Shown: positions 1 to 9,128, counted from the first letter of the stretch. The stretch: 64,000 nucleotides of DNA from Halosolutus gelatinilyticus (GCF_023028105.1 NZ_CP095491.1:186001-250000); one strand, 5' to 3'. The notes: generated by a model from the letters alone, not told the origin. Numbers and translations: made by a program.

Positions 1-2
1 TC

Positions 3-233
3 GTCATTATCGGGGCGATCACGTTCAAAGACTTCCTCATCTCGAGCGCGGCCGGCATCTACCTGTTGCTCAACCAGCCGTACAGCATCGGCGACGAGAT
101 CACGATCGGCGACCAGTCCGGGATCGTCCAGGAGGTCGACCTGTTCGTCACGAAGATCGAAGACGACTCGGAAGAATACATCGTCCCGAACCGCCGGGTG
201 TTCGAGAACGGCATCATCCGGGACCGAGAGTAG
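3..233 (+). CDS. MscS-family mechanosensitive channel, C-terminal part (cut by window edge)
   Basis: Only the last 76 codons are present; the start lies outside the window. The visible part runs from a hydrophobic stretch into the SAAGIYLLLNQPYSIGDEI segment and then the beta domain (ITIGDQSGIVQEV, EYIVPNRRVFENGII). This is the usual pattern of MscS channels, where the pore helix is followed by the cytoplasmic beta domain. The family opens under membrane tension to release solutes during osmotic downshock. The protein ends soon after the beta domain, so it has little of the alpha/beta C-terminal domain of E. coli MscS, which is common in archaeal members. Family assignment is firm; the subtype is unknown. 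Confidence 0.8.
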   Translation, partial: VIIGAITFKDFLISSAAGIYLLLNQPYSIGDEITIGDQSGIVQEVDLFVTKIEDDSEEYIVPNRRVFENGIIRDRE

Positions 234-327
234 GCTGCTACTGGCGTTCGATCGGCTGGCGGGGGCCGCCGGTTCGCGCGAGCAACTGATTCGCGGGAGC
301 GGCCAGCGGGCGTCGCCACCGACGGCG

Positions 328-1152
328 TTACTCGTCGATCGAGAGCCCGGCGTGCCAGTGATCGACGCCAGCCTCGCGCTTTTTGGCGTCCATCTTCGCG
401 AGCAGGTGGGTCGCGAGGGTCGCCGTCTCGGCGGCACGAGACTCGCCCTCCGTCCGGAACTCACCGGTCTCGCGGTTGGCGTAGACGGTACAGACCGCGC
501 CCGCCCGGAGCCCGTAGACGGTCGCGATCGTGAGGATGGCGCTGGCCTCCATCTCGATGTTTTTGACGTTGGCCTCGGAGAGCTGGTCGACGAGGTCTTC
601 GGCCCAGGCGGCCTCGAAGCCCTCGTAGCCCGGTCGCCCCTGCCCCGCGTAGAACGAATCCGCACTCATCGTCACGCCGGTGTGGTAGTCGTAGCCGAGC
701 CGTTCGGCGGCTGCGACGAGCGCCGAGACGACCTCGTAGTCCGCCGCCGCAGGGTAGTCCTCGCGGACGTACTCGTCGCTGGTCCCCTCCTGGCGGACCG
801 CGCCGGTCGTGATCACGAGGTCGCCGACGTCCATCTCGGCCTGGATCGCCCCGCAGGAGCCCACTCTGATGAACGTGTCCGACCCCGCGCGGGCGAGTTC
901 CTCGACGGCGATCGCGGCCGAGGGACTGCCGATCCCGGTCGAGGTGACGGAGATCGGCGTCTCTCGGTACCGGCCGGTCGCCGTTCGGTACTCGCGATGG
1001 TGGGCGACGATCTCGTGATCGTCCCAGTGGGCGACGATCTTCTCGAGGCGTTCGGGGTTCCCCGGCAGGAGGACGGTATCGGCGACGTCCTCGGGGCCGA
1101 CTTCGAGGTGGTACTGCACGTCGGCGTTCGGATCTTCGCTGTGACCAGTCAT
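328..1152 (-). CDS. udp: Uridine phosphorylase / nucleoside phosphorylase
   Basis: A 274-aa protein of the PNP/UDP family, which cleaves nucleosides with phosphate to give the free base and ribose-1-phosphate. Visible features are STGIGSPSAAIAVEEL (phosphate/base region), RVGSCGAIQ, MSADSFYAGQGR and NIEMEASAILT, whose E-M-E contacts the ribose in this family. I chose the start at 1152 (MTGHSEDPN) because the longer frame adds 33 residues unlike the family. Its neighbours on the same strand are cytidine deaminase and a nucleoside ABC transporter, so uridine is the likely substrate, though purine nucleosides cannot be excluded. Confidence 0.88.
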   Translation of the reverse strand: MTGHSEDPNADVQYHLEVGPEDVADTVLLPGNPERLEKIVAHWDDHEIVAHHREYRTATGRYRETPISVTSTGIGSPSAAIAVEELARAGSDTFIRVGSCGAIQAEMDVGDLVITTGAVRQEGTSDEYVREDYPAAADYEVVSALVAAAERLGYDYHTGVTMSADSFYAGQGRPGYEGFEAAWAEDLVDQLSEANVKNIEMEASAILTIATVYGLRAGAVCTVYANRETGEFRTEGESRAAETATLATHLLAKMDAKKREAGVDHWHAGLSIDE

Positions 1153-1211
1153 CGAATAGCGGCGATTGGAGCCGACACCTGATATAAATGCGGGGCGCGC
1201 GTAGCCCGCGT

Positions 1212-1652
1212 ATGGGAGATGCGACGCTTTCGGACACCTACGTCGCCGCAATCCAGCACGACCGGGCCGACGTCCCGCCGAACGTGACGCTCGTCGGCGT
1301 CGTCCGGAATCCGACGCCGTGGTTCCACGCGGCCGTCGACGAGAACGTCCCCGAACTGGGGCCGCCGCGGAGCCTGCTCGACTCGACGAAAGACGCCGAG
1401 GAGGACCTCAAGATGCAGGGGCTCTGCGAGGAGGGCGCGCACAACGCCGCCTGGGATCGGGTCGGATTCGACGATCGGTACCGCGAGCACCTCGACGAGT
1501 CTTCGGAGGCGCAGGCGGCGATCGAATCGCTGGCGGATCGGCTCGAAAGCGGCGAGTCGATCGCCCTCGTCTGTTTCGAGAACACGGACAAGAAGCGGTG
1601 TCACCGAACGATCCTCCGCGATCGGCTGGAGGGGAGTACGGACATCGCCTAG
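1212..1652 (+). CDS. DUF488 family protein
   Basis: A 146-aa protein with the DUF488 hallmark near its C-terminus: ALVCFENTDKKRCHRTIL, where the Cys and the CHR signature match the conserved C...CHR block of the family. It is transcribed divergently from the uridine phosphorylase; the 59-bp gap must hold both promoters. The start at 1212 (MGDATLSD) is preferred over an upstream frame start whose translation is Arg-rich and unlike the family. The function of DUF488 is not established, so no role is assigned. Confidence 0.8.
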   Translation: MGDATLSDTYVAAIQHDRADVPPNVTLVGVVRNPTPWFHAAVDENVPELGPPRSLLDSTKDAEEDLKMQGLCEEGAHNAAWDRVGFDDRYREHLDESSEAQAAIESLADRLESGESIALVCFENTDKKRCHRTILRDRLEGSTDIA

Positions 1653-1774
1653 TCCCGGTTTCGACTCGGGCGGGTCGATCCGATCGAGCGGTACATCTGC
1701 GTACTGAGCAGCGGATATGCATCGGGAACGGGTACCCTCACTTCGTTTTGAACGGGCGACGAATCGTCCCTCCT

Positions 1775-1781
1775 CTTTTTA
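1775..1781 (+). promoter_or_regulatory. TATA box of the 1806 gene
   Basis: The element ctttttaa lies about 27 nt before the ATG at 1806, the archaeal distance from TATA to transcription start. The transcript is therefore expected to be leaderless. Confidence 0.45.
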
Positions 1782-1805
1782 ACCCCTCAAACATATAATT
1801 TATCT

Positions 1806-2135
1806 ATGTCGTCACAACACTCGTTCATCGACGATGTCGGACTCCGGGATACCGGCTTTGCACTCGCCTGGCTTCTCGCTCTCGTCTTCCTCATTCCCAT
1901 CCAACTCGCTTCGATGATCGGTTTTGACGAAACTGGGCTCGACACGCTCTCACCCGATTTCGTCTTTATGGCCGTCGTTCCCGCTTTAATTCTCACCTTG
2001 TTCCCCACCCTCGTCGCTCGACACCTTTACACCCGTGGAACAACCCGTATTATCGCTATCGTCGCTTTCGTCGTCTTCACCGCTGTCGCTGCTTATACGT
2101 CACAGTTCTACGGGCTTTGCGGTCCGAACTGTTGA
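1806..2135 (+). CDS. Small membrane protein, unknown function
   Basis: A 109-aa protein with three hydrophobic stretches (about residues 16-38, 51-71 and 81-97), so probably three membrane helices with a short cytoplasmic N-terminus. It ends in GLCGPNC with two cysteines. I do not recognise a family. Codon use is richer in T than in its neighbours, which may point to recent acquisition or simply to a membrane protein. A TATA-like element 27 nt upstream supports a real leaderless gene. No neighbour suggests a role. Confidence 0.6.
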   Translation: MSSQHSFIDDVGLRDTGFALAWLLALVFLIPIQLASMIGFDETGLDTLSPDFVFMAVVPALILTLFPTLVARHLYTRGTTRIIAIVAFVVFTAVAAYTSQFYGLCGPNC

Positions 2136-2295
2136 GTTTTGTTGCGTATCTCCCCAGTACTGATCGCCCGCAGAAGCTACGTCGGCCTGTACGACCCGGC
2201 GCAGATCAGCATCTCGTGGGTCCCTCTGCGTCGACTACTGACTGAAGCCGATCGCGTTCGACGGAGTTCACCCAGCAGTGCAGGACCGATCGCCC

Positions 2296-2691
2296 CTAGT
2301 CGAGCATATCTTCCGTGATCGTGTTCGGCAGTAGTTCGCCGAGCGTGTACTCCGAGACATCGCCCTCGCCCTTGTCGCAGATCACGATCAGATCGTCGTC
2401 GCAGAACTCCGCGAGCGTCTGGCGGCACATCCCACAGGGGGTGACGCCGTCCCGCCGATCCGAACTGACCGCGATTCGAGAGAACTCGCGGCGACCGTTC
2501 TTTACCGCCTCGGCGATCGCGACTTCCTCGGCGTGGAGGCTGTTGCTGTAGTTCGCGTTCTCCAGGTTGCAGCCGACGAATACCTCCCCGTCGGCCGTCT
2601 CGAGGGCGGCCCCGACGCGGTACTCGGAGTAGGGGACGTGCGCCTGCGACTGGATCTCCCGGGCGGCGGCGACGAGTTCCTCTGCGGTCAT
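2296..2691 (-). CDS. cdd: Cytidine deaminase
   Basis: A 131-aa protein, the usual length of the small tetrameric cytidine deaminases that convert cytidine or deoxycytidine to uridine. The catalytic zinc site is visible: H53-A-E55 plus P-C86-G-M-C89. The common small-family motif is CAE, but here the first ligand is His, as in the long E. coli-type enzymes. The start (MTAEELVAAA) gives a full-length N-terminus. It lies 86 nt after the CaiB-like gene on the same strand, in the nucleoside salvage block, and would feed uridine to the phosphorylase at 328-1152. Confidence 0.92.
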   Translation of the reverse strand: MTAEELVAAAREIQSQAHVPYSEYRVGAALETADGEVFVGCNLENANYSNSLHAEEVAIAEAVKNGRREFSRIAVSSDRRDGVTPCGMCRQTLAEFCDDDLIVICDKGEGDVSEYTLGELLPNTITEDMLD

Positions 2692-2777
2692 GTCAAGGGG
2701 TATCCCGGGTTCGGAAAAGAAAGTACCGACCGGCCGTCCGCGATCGATCGCTCGTGGCGATCGCGATCGGCCTCCGC

Positions 2778-3917
2778 CTACTCCTCCAGCAACGCGTCGA
2801 TCGCCGCGTCGTCGTAGCCGGCGGATTCGAGAATCGATCGCGTGTGCTCGCCGTGATCGGGTACCATCGCCGGGGCGTCGGACGCCGCCGAGACGGGCGA
2901 GAGGATCGCCGGCGACTCGCCCCGACGGACCAGCTCCCGATCGGCGAACTGCGGGTGATGGAGCGCTTCCGCCGGCGTCAGCACGGGCGCGATCGGAATC
3001 TCCGGCTCCGCGAACTCGACCCACTCGTCGCGGGGACGATCGACGAAGATCGCTTCGAGTTCTTCTCGGAGCGCGGCCTGTTCCGCTTCGTCGATCGTCC
3101 CGTGGAGGGAGACGAGGTCCGATCGGTCGATCGCCTCGCAGAACGCCCGCCAGAACGTGGGTTCGAGCGCCGAGAGCGTAACGTAGCGATCGTCGGCGGT
3201 CTCGTAGACGTTGTACCAGGGATAGCCGCCGGTGAGCAGGCCGTCGCCCGGCCGGGGGTCGTCCCCGGAGAGGGCCGGGAACGCGACGGCCTGCGAGAAC
3301 GACAGGGCCGCGTCGGAGAGCGAGCAGTCCAAGTAGGTCCCGCCGCCGTCGCCGAGTTCCCGATCCAGCAGCGCCGAGACGATCGCGAACGCCGCGAACA
3401 GTCCGCCGGCCATGTCCGCGACGGGGTAGCCCGGAATTCTGGGTCGCTCCTCGGTATCCGATCGCGTCACGTCGAGCAGGCCCGCTAGGCCGACGTACCC
3501 TAGGTCGTGGCCGGCGTGGTCGCGGTACGGCCCGTCCTGGCCGTAGCCGGAGAGCGAGCAGTAGACGATATCGGGGTTGCGATCGCGCACGATCTCGTAG
3601 CCGACGCCGAGCCGATCGGCGACGCCGGGGCGAAAGCTCTCGATCAGGACGTCCGCGTCCTGGACGAGTCGCAGGAGCGCCTCCCGCTGGTCGTCGGCTT
3701 TCAGGTCCAGCGCGACGCTTCGCTTCCCGCGATTGACGGCCTCGAAGATCGCGCCGGCGCCGTCCTCGGTGAACGGGGGCAGGTGTCGCGCGTAATCGCC
3801 GCGATCGGGATCTTCGACCTTGATCACGTCGGCGCCGAGGTCCGCGAGCAACTGGGTGGCGTACGGGCCGGGGAGGAGCCGCGTCAGGTCGACGACGCGA
3901 ACCGCGTCGAGGGTCAT
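2778..3917 (-). CDS. CaiB/BaiF family CoA-transferase
   Basis: A 379-aa class III CoA-transferase. It opens with the typical LDAVRVVDLTRLLPGPYATQLLADLGADVIKVE block, and the catalytic Asp is expected in the GHDLGYVGLAGLL region. Other family blocks are NRGKRSVALDLK and DVLIESFRPGVADRLG. These enzymes move CoA between acyl-CoA and a carboxylic acid. It sits between the nucleoside transporter genes and cytidine deaminase on the same strand; the acid it handles cannot be read from the sequence. Its start is followed upstream by a 131-bp AT-richer gap, so it may have its own promoter. Confidence 0.88.
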   Translation of the reverse strand: MTLDAVRVVDLTRLLPGPYATQLLADLGADVIKVEDPDRGDYARHLPPFTEDGAGAIFEAVNRGKRSVALDLKADDQREALLRLVQDADVLIESFRPGVADRLGVGYEIVRDRNPDIVYCSLSGYGQDGPYRDHAGHDLGYVGLAGLLDVTRSDTEERPRIPGYPVADMAGGLFAAFAIVSALLDRELGDGGGTYLDCSLSDAALSFSQAVAFPALSGDDPRPGDGLLTGGYPWYNVYETADDRYVTLSALEPTFWRAFCEAIDRSDLVSLHGTIDEAEQAALREELEAIFVDRPRDEWVEFAEPEIPIAPVLTPAEALHHPQFADRELVRRGESPAILSPVSAASDAPAMVPDHGEHTRSILESAGYDDAAIDALLEE

Positions 3918-4048
3918 ACGATCGGTCACGGTTGCGGGACACTTTACTGTCAGTGCGGTTCTGCTGTAAACAGCTGTGGGAAATCCGAATCTATCGCTAC
4001 CGTAGCGAATAGACGTATTCCAAATACAGTCCACAAATCGAATCGCGA

Positions 4049-5095
4049 TCAGTCTTCGCCGGACTCGTAGTGGTCGCCGGCGGCTGCCGGGAGGCGGGTC
4101 CGACCGACGAAGACGAGCACGACGATGACCGTCACGTACGGGATCGTCCGGATGAGTTCGGACGGGATGGCGTAACCCGCCGTCTGGAGTCCGTTTTGCA
4201 TCGAGTTGAGCCCGGCGAAGAGGAACGAGCCGAGCAGCGCGCCGATCGGGTGGTAGTTCGCGAGCAGGTAGGTCGCGATCGCGATGAAGCCGCGGCCGCC
4301 GATCGCCGTGTCGCCGCCGCCGGCGAACGTGCCGAGGTGGCCCAGCGCGAAGCCGGCGCCGCCGAGGCCGGCGAACACGCCCGAGAGGAGTACCGCGGCG
4401 TACCGGACCTTGCGGACGTCGACGCCGGCCGTGTCCAGGGCCTTCGGGTTCTCGCCGCTGGCGACGACCCAGCGCCCGAACGTCGTCCGGGAGAGCACGT
4501 ACCAGCCCGCGGCCGCCCCGAGAAGCATGATGTACACCTGCGGCGGCGCGTCGAACAGCAGGTGGCCGACCAGGGGGAGCTCCGACAGCACCGGGACGGT
4601 CACGGCGCCGAAGCGTGTAATGTTCGCGGTGTTCGGACTGCCGAAGACGATCCGCGAGGCGAACGGCGCGAGCCCGAGCGAGATGAGCCAGACCGCGAGC
4701 CCCGCGATGATCTGGTCGGCTTCGAACTCGATGCAGACGATCGCGAAGACCAGCGCCAGCAGGACGCTGGCGAGCACGCCCGCGAGCAGGCCCCACCACT
4801 GGTTCGAGAGCCCCATCGTCGCGGCGCCGTCGCCGAGCCAGTGGACGGCGATGATCGAACTGAACGCCGACACGATGAGCAGCCCCTCGATCCCGATGTT
4901 GATGACGCCGCTCTTCTCGGCGAAGATGCCGCCGATCGCGGCGAGCGCGATCGGAACGGCCAGTCGCAGCGTCGCTGCCTGCCAGCTCGCGGGGGTGAGC
5001 CACAGGAACGCGAGCAGGAGGACGAGCCCGCCGATCGTCGCTTCGACCGGGCGACGGGCGGCCCGTTCGCGCGCGTTGTGCAGCGCGTTACGCAT
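4049..5095 (-). CDS. Nucleoside ABC transporter, permease (NupQ-like)
   Basis: A 348-aa polytopic membrane protein of the BMP-type (RbsC-like) permease family, with about nine hydrophobic helices. Family blocks include GIFAEKSGVINIGIEGLLI and GRWVVASGENPKALDTAGVD. The ATG at 5095 is preferred over the in-frame GTG at 5104 because GGAGG lies at a good distance before the ATG and directly abuts the GTG. The gene overlaps the upstream permease by 8 nt, which indicates translational coupling. With the preceding permease, ATPase and binding protein it should import nucleosides. Confidence 0.9.
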   Translation of the reverse strand: MRNALHNARERAARRPVEATIGGLVLLLAFLWLTPASWQAATLRLAVPIALAAIGGIFAEKSGVINIGIEGLLIVSAFSSIIAVHWLGDGAATMGLSNQWWGLLAGVLASVLLALVFAIVCIEFEADQIIAGLAVWLISLGLAPFASRIVFGSPNTANITRFGAVTVPVLSELPLVGHLLFDAPPQVYIMLLGAAAGWYVLSRTTFGRWVVASGENPKALDTAGVDVRKVRYAAVLLSGVFAGLGGAGFALGHLGTFAGGGDTAIGGRGFIAIATYLLANYHPIGALLGSFLFAGLNSMQNGLQTAGYAIPSELIRTIPYVTVIVVLVFVGRTRLPAAAGDHYESGED

Positions 5096-6341
5096 CGTCC
5101 GCACCTCCGTCGGCCCCGGCGGTGCCGCCGTCGGCTCGCACGGGCTCCGGCGATCCGACGTCGACGTACCGACGGCCGAGCAGCCGGAAGAACTCCGGCA
5201 TCGCGACGAAGAGGATGATCAGGCCGGAGAGGATGCCGACCAGTTCCGGCGGGACGTTCGTCGCGGTCCCGATCGATCGCTGCCCGCTCTTGATGACGCC
5301 GAACAGGAGCGCCGCGGCGCCGACGCCGATCGGGTTGTTGCCCGCCAGCACCGAGACGGCGATCCCGTCGAAGCCGATCGACGGGACGTTCTCGCGCCAG
5401 CTGCCGTGGACCATGAGCACCCAGAACGCGCCGGAGATGCCGCCGAGCGCCCCGGAGAGGGTCATGCTGGCGACGGTCATTCGCTTCTCGTCGACGCCGC
5501 CGTAGGCGGCCGCCGCCGGCTGGATGCCGCTGGTCCGCAGTTCGTATCCGAACGAGGTTCGCGCGAGCAGCCAGGCGATCCCGAGGATGAGCGCGACGGC
5601 GAAGCCGAGCGCGAGCAGCGAGAAGTCCATCCGCTCGAAGCCGACGTGCGGAATCGTCGGGATCTCGGCGTACTCGGGGACCGACCTCGTCTTCGAGGTG
5701 CTGCTGTTCGGGTCCTGGAACCGCCAGGAGAGCAGCGTCGACGTGACGCCGACGGCGACGAAGTTGAGCATGATCGTCGTGATGACCTCGTTGGCGTCGG
5801 CGTAGGCCTTCAGAATTCCCGGTATCGCGCCGTAGAGTCCGCCGACGACCGCGCCGGCGAGCACGCCCAGCGGGATGAGGACGATCGTCCCGACGAAGCC
5901 GCCGGGGACGATCGCCGCCGCGTAGACGACCGTGACGGCCGTCGCGAGCCCGCCGATCACGAGCTGGCCCTGGGTTCCGATGTTGAGCAGGCCGGCGCGG
6001 AACGCCACCGCGACCGACAGCCCGGCGAAGATCAGCAGCGTCGTCTGCTGGAGCGTGGTCGCGAGCCTGTAGTTCGTGGGGCTCCAGCCGCCCTCGAGCG
6101 GATGGCCCAGCGCGCCGAGGAACAGCTCGTAGTACACCTGCATCGGGTTGTAACAGAACGTCCGGCCGGCGAGATCGAGTCCGGCCCGACAGGAGGCGAA
6201 CCCCCCCGAGACGAACACGAGCACGCCGCCGACGAGGACGGCGGCCAGCAGCGCCGCGAGGCTGATGACGATCCGTTCGAGGACTGAGGCTCGGACAAGC
6301 CGTTCGAGCAGTCGATCGAGCCGCTCTTTCGGCGCGCTCAT
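5088..6341 (-). CDS. Nucleoside ABC transporter, permease (NupP-like)
   Basis: A 417-aa permease, the partner of the 4049-5095 permease. It starts with a cytoplasmic leader, one helix and a long extracytoplasmic loop with two cysteines (FASCRAGLDLAGRTFCYN), then the conserved core LSVAVAFRAGLLNIGTQGQL and the loop EVITTIMLNFVAVGV. The start ATG overlaps the stop of the ATPase gene in an ATGA arrangement (6338-6341). The C-terminal tail is Gly/Asp-rich and disordered. Heterodimeric permeases of this kind pair with one double-domain ATPase and a BMP lipoprotein. Confidence 0.9.
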   Translation of the reverse strand: MSAPKERLDRLLERLVRASVLERIVISLAALLAAVLVGGVLVFVSGGFASCRAGLDLAGRTFCYNPMQVYYELFLGALGHPLEGGWSPTNYRLATTLQQTTLLIFAGLSVAVAFRAGLLNIGTQGQLVIGGLATAVTVVYAAAIVPGGFVGTIVLIPLGVLAGAVVGGLYGAIPGILKAYADANEVITTIMLNFVAVGVTSTLLSWRFQDPNSSTSKTRSVPEYAEIPTIPHVGFERMDFSLLALGFAVALILGIAWLLARTSFGYELRTSGIQPAAAAYGGVDEKRMTVASMTLSGALGGISGAFWVLMVHGSWRENVPSIGFDGIAVSVLAGNNPIGVGAAALLFGVIKSGQRSIGTATNVPPELVGILSGLIILFVAMPEFFRLLGRRYVDVGSPEPVRADGGTAGADGGADDA

Positions 6342-8047
6342 CGGGCCTCACCCCCGGCGTCGGTCGGCTCGCGGTCGGCGCCGGAGCCGCCGGTACCGCC
6401 CGCGTCGCCGGTATCGACGTTGTCGCCGGACTCGCCGCGATCGTCCCCGGGCCGCTGGCCGGCCATGCGCAGGCCGAGTTCCTCCTCGGTCACGGCGTCG
6501 GGATCGGTGACGTCGATGAACTCGCCCTCGTAGATGACCGCCAGCCGATCGGACAGCGAGCGGACCTCGTCGAGTTTCGAGGAGACGAGCAGGATCGCGA
6601 CCCCCTCGCGGCGAAGCTCCAGGAGCCGATCGTGGATGAACTCTGTCGAGCCGATGTCGACGCCCCGGGTGGGGTGGGTCGCGACGACCAGCGACGGGTC
6701 GCGTTCGAACTCGCGCCCGACGATGAACTTCTGCTGGTTCCCCCCGGAGAACGATCGCGCGGCGGCGTCGGCGTCCGGCGGGCGGACGTCGTAGGTCTCG
6801 ATGATCTCCTCGGCGTGGTCGCGGACGCCGGCCCAGTCGATGCGGTCGCCGTCGGCGAACGCCGCCGATCGCTGGCTGCCGAGGACGCCGTTCTCGACCA
6901 GGTCGAACGGCATCACGAGCCCGCGCTCGTGGCGGTCCTCGGGGACGTACGCCATCCCGGCCTCGATCCGATCGCGCCGGGACCAGTCGGTGACGTCGTC
7001 GTCCCGGTAGCTGATCGTCCCCGTTTTGGGGATCCGCAGGCCGGTGATCGCCTCGACCAGTTCGGCCTGCCCGTTGCCGTCGACGCCGGCGATGCCGACG
7101 ATCTCGCCGGCCCGGACGTCGAGGTCGATCCCGGAGACGACCTCGACGCCGCGGGCGTCTTCGACCGTGACGTTCCGCGTCGAGAGCACGACGTCGCCCG
7201 TCTCGGTCGGTTCGGATTCGGCCTCGAGGATCACCTCCCGGCCGACCATGCGCTCGGCCAGGTCCTCGCGGCTCGTCGCGCCGGGGTCGACCGTTCCGAC
7301 GGACTCCCCGTCCCGGAGGACGGTGATCGCGTCCGCGGCGTGGGTCGCCTCCTCGAGTTTGTGCGTGATGAAGATGATCGTCTTCCCCCGGTCGGTAAGC
7401 TCCTCGAGGACGTCGTAGAGCCCCTCGACCTCCTGGGGCGTGAGGACGGCCGTCGGTTCGTCGAGGATGAGGACGTCGGCTCCCCGGTACAGCGCCTTGA
7501 GGATCTCGACGCGCTGTTGCACCCCGACGCTCAACTCCTCGACGGTCGCCCCCGGATCGACGTCGAACCCGTACCGATCGCAGAGGTCGCGGATCTCGCG
7601 CTCGATGCGATCGCGGTCGACCGCCATGCCGAACCACTTCGTCGGTTCGTCCCCCAGCGCGATGTTCTCGGCGACCGTCATGGGGTCGACGAGCATGAAG
7701 TGCTGGTGGATCATCCCGATGCCGGCGTCGATCGCGTCCCGGGGCGAGTCGAACGATCGCGCCTCGCCGTCGACGACGACGCGGCCCTCCTCGGGTTCGT
7801 AGAGCCCGTAGAGGACGTTCATCAGCGTCGTCTTGCCGGCGCCGTTCTCGCCGAGGAGGGCGTGGACGGTGCCCCGTTCGACGCGCAGATCGACGTCGTC
7901 GTTGGCGACGACGCCGGGGAACCGCTTGGTGACGCCGTCCATGTGCACGGCGAGATCGCCGTCCGGAGCCGTCCGGTCCGCGGATCCGTCTCCCGCCCCC
8001 GTGCTCGATCCCGTCCCGCCCGTCGTTCCCGTTCCCGACTCGGTCAT
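6338..8047 (-). CDS. Nucleoside ABC transporter, double-domain ATPase (NupO-like)
   Basis: A 569-aa protein with two ABC domains in one chain, like RbsA/MglA. Domain 1 has Walker A GENGAGKTT, signature LSVGVQQRVEIL and Walker B LILDEPTA. Domain 2 has a degenerate Walker A (GVDGNGQAEL), a good signature (FSGGNQQKF) and a degenerate Walker B (VVATHPTRGVD), as is normal for the second half of this family. Both termini are Gly/Asp/Thr-rich and low in complexity. The start MTESGTGTT at 8047 lies 4 nt from the stop of the binding-protein gene upstream (8052). Confidence 0.92.
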   Translation of the reverse strand: MTESGTGTTGGTGSSTGAGDGSADRTAPDGDLAVHMDGVTKRFPGVVANDDVDLRVERGTVHALLGENGAGKTTLMNVLYGLYEPEEGRVVVDGEARSFDSPRDAIDAGIGMIHQHFMLVDPMTVAENIALGDEPTKWFGMAVDRDRIEREIRDLCDRYGFDVDPGATVEELSVGVQQRVEILKALYRGADVLILDEPTAVLTPQEVEGLYDVLEELTDRGKTIIFITHKLEEATHAADAITVLRDGESVGTVDPGATSREDLAERMVGREVILEAESEPTETGDVVLSTRNVTVEDARGVEVVSGIDLDVRAGEIVGIAGVDGNGQAELVEAITGLRIPKTGTISYRDDDVTDWSRRDRIEAGMAYVPEDRHERGLVMPFDLVENGVLGSQRSAAFADGDRIDWAGVRDHAEEIIETYDVRPPDADAAARSFSGGNQQKFIVGREFERDPSLVVATHPTRGVDIGSTEFIHDRLLELRREGVAILLVSSKLDEVRSLSDRLAVIYEGEFIDVTDPDAVTEEELGLRMAGQRPGDDRGESGDNVDTGDAGGTGGSGADREPTDAGGEAR

Positions 8048-8051
8048 GCGG

Positions 8052-9104
8052 TTACAGTTCGCTCGGGACGTCGATCTCGCCGTCGATGATCGCCTGTTTC
8101 GACTCCGCCACCTGATCTTTGATCTCCTGGGGGATCTGGTCGCCGAGTTCGTCGCCGTAGACGGTGCCGACGCCGTCCTGCTCGAGGCCCAGCGTCTCCG
8201 TCTGACCGCCTTCGAACGCGTCGTCGACGACGGACTCGATCGCCGAGTAGACCGCGGTGTCGACGCGCTTGACCATGCTCGCGAGGATGACGTCGGCGAA
8301 GTCCGGGTTGGACATCGACTGGTCGTCGTCGACGCCGATCGCGAACCGCCCTTCCTCCTGGGCCGCCTGGAAGACGCCGATGCCGGTTCGGCCGGCCGCG
8401 TGGAAGATGATGTCCGCGTCCTGGTCCTGGTACATTGATCGGGCGGCCTCCTGTCCACGGGCCGTGGCGTTGAAGTCGCCGATGTACGAGGAGACGACCT
8501 CGGCGTCCTCGTTCGCGTACTCGACGCCCGCCTCGAACCCGGCGTGGAACGACTCGATCAGCGCCGTTTCGGTCCCGCCGACGAAGCCGACGACGTTCGC
8601 GTCGGGGTTCGTCTCGCCCGCGCCGGCCGAGAACTCCTCGGTGGTGAGCAACCCGGCCAGATGGCCGACCTGGAACGAGCCCTTCGGTTCGCCGAAGACG
8701 TAGCTCCGGACGTTGTCCGCGTCGACGACGGCGTCGACGATGGTGAAGTTCTGGTCCGGATACTGCTCGGCGTTCTCGATGAGGGCCTCCTCCTGGGCGT
8801 AGCCGATGCAGTTGATGAGGTCGTAGTCGCCGGATTCGGCGAAGCCGCGCTGTGCGTCCTCGAACTCGCCTTCGTTGTCCGGCTCCGTCTTCTCGTACGA
8901 GAGGTCGAATTCCTCGTTCGCCCGCTGAAGGCCCTGCTGGGCCATGTCGTTGAACGAGTCGTCGCCGAGGCCGCCGGTCGCGTACACCATCCCGATCTGG
9001 ACGTCCGACTCGGTGCCGGCCCCGAACCCACCGACGCAACCTGCCAGTGCCGTGAGTCCAGCAATCGCGCTCCCCTTCAATACTGTCCGCCGATCTCGTA
9101 CCAT
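8052..9104 (-). CDS. BMP-family nucleoside-binding lipoprotein
   Basis: A 350-aa extracellular binding protein and the first gene of the transporter operon. The N-terminus carries a Tat signal (RRTVLKG) and a lipobox LAGC with C23 as the lipidated residue, typical of haloarchaeal lipoproteins. The body has BMP/PnrA blocks such as IGMVYATGGLGDDSFND, GYAQEEAL, FVGGTETALIESFHAGFEAG and IGVDDDQS. PnrA-type proteins bind purine or pyrimidine nucleosides; salvage enzymes next door favour pyrimidines here. A TATA box about 25 nt upstream implies a leaderless transcript for the operon. Confidence 0.92.
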   Translation of the reverse strand: MVRDRRTVLKGSAIAGLTALAGCVGGFGAGTESDVQIGMVYATGGLGDDSFNDMAQQGLQRANEEFDLSYEKTEPDNEGEFEDAQRGFAESGDYDLINCIGYAQEEALIENAEQYPDQNFTIVDAVVDADNVRSYVFGEPKGSFQVGHLAGLLTTEEFSAGAGETNPDANVVGFVGGTETALIESFHAGFEAGVEYANEDAEVVSSYIGDFNATARGQEAARSMYQDQDADIIFHAAGRTGIGVFQAAQEEGRFAIGVDDDQSMSNPDFADVILASMVKRVDTAVYSAIESVVDDAFEGGQTETLGLEQDGVGTVYGDELGDQIPQEIKDQVAESKQAIIDGEIDVPSEL

Positions 9105-9128
9105 CGGGCGGACTAGCGTAAACCACTG

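Noticed and set aside
4284-6287. Plus-strand open frame of 667 codons across the transporter permeases
   Set aside because: It lies opposite two conserved permease genes with coupled starts; the Arg/Ser/Pro-rich product is an antisense artefact.
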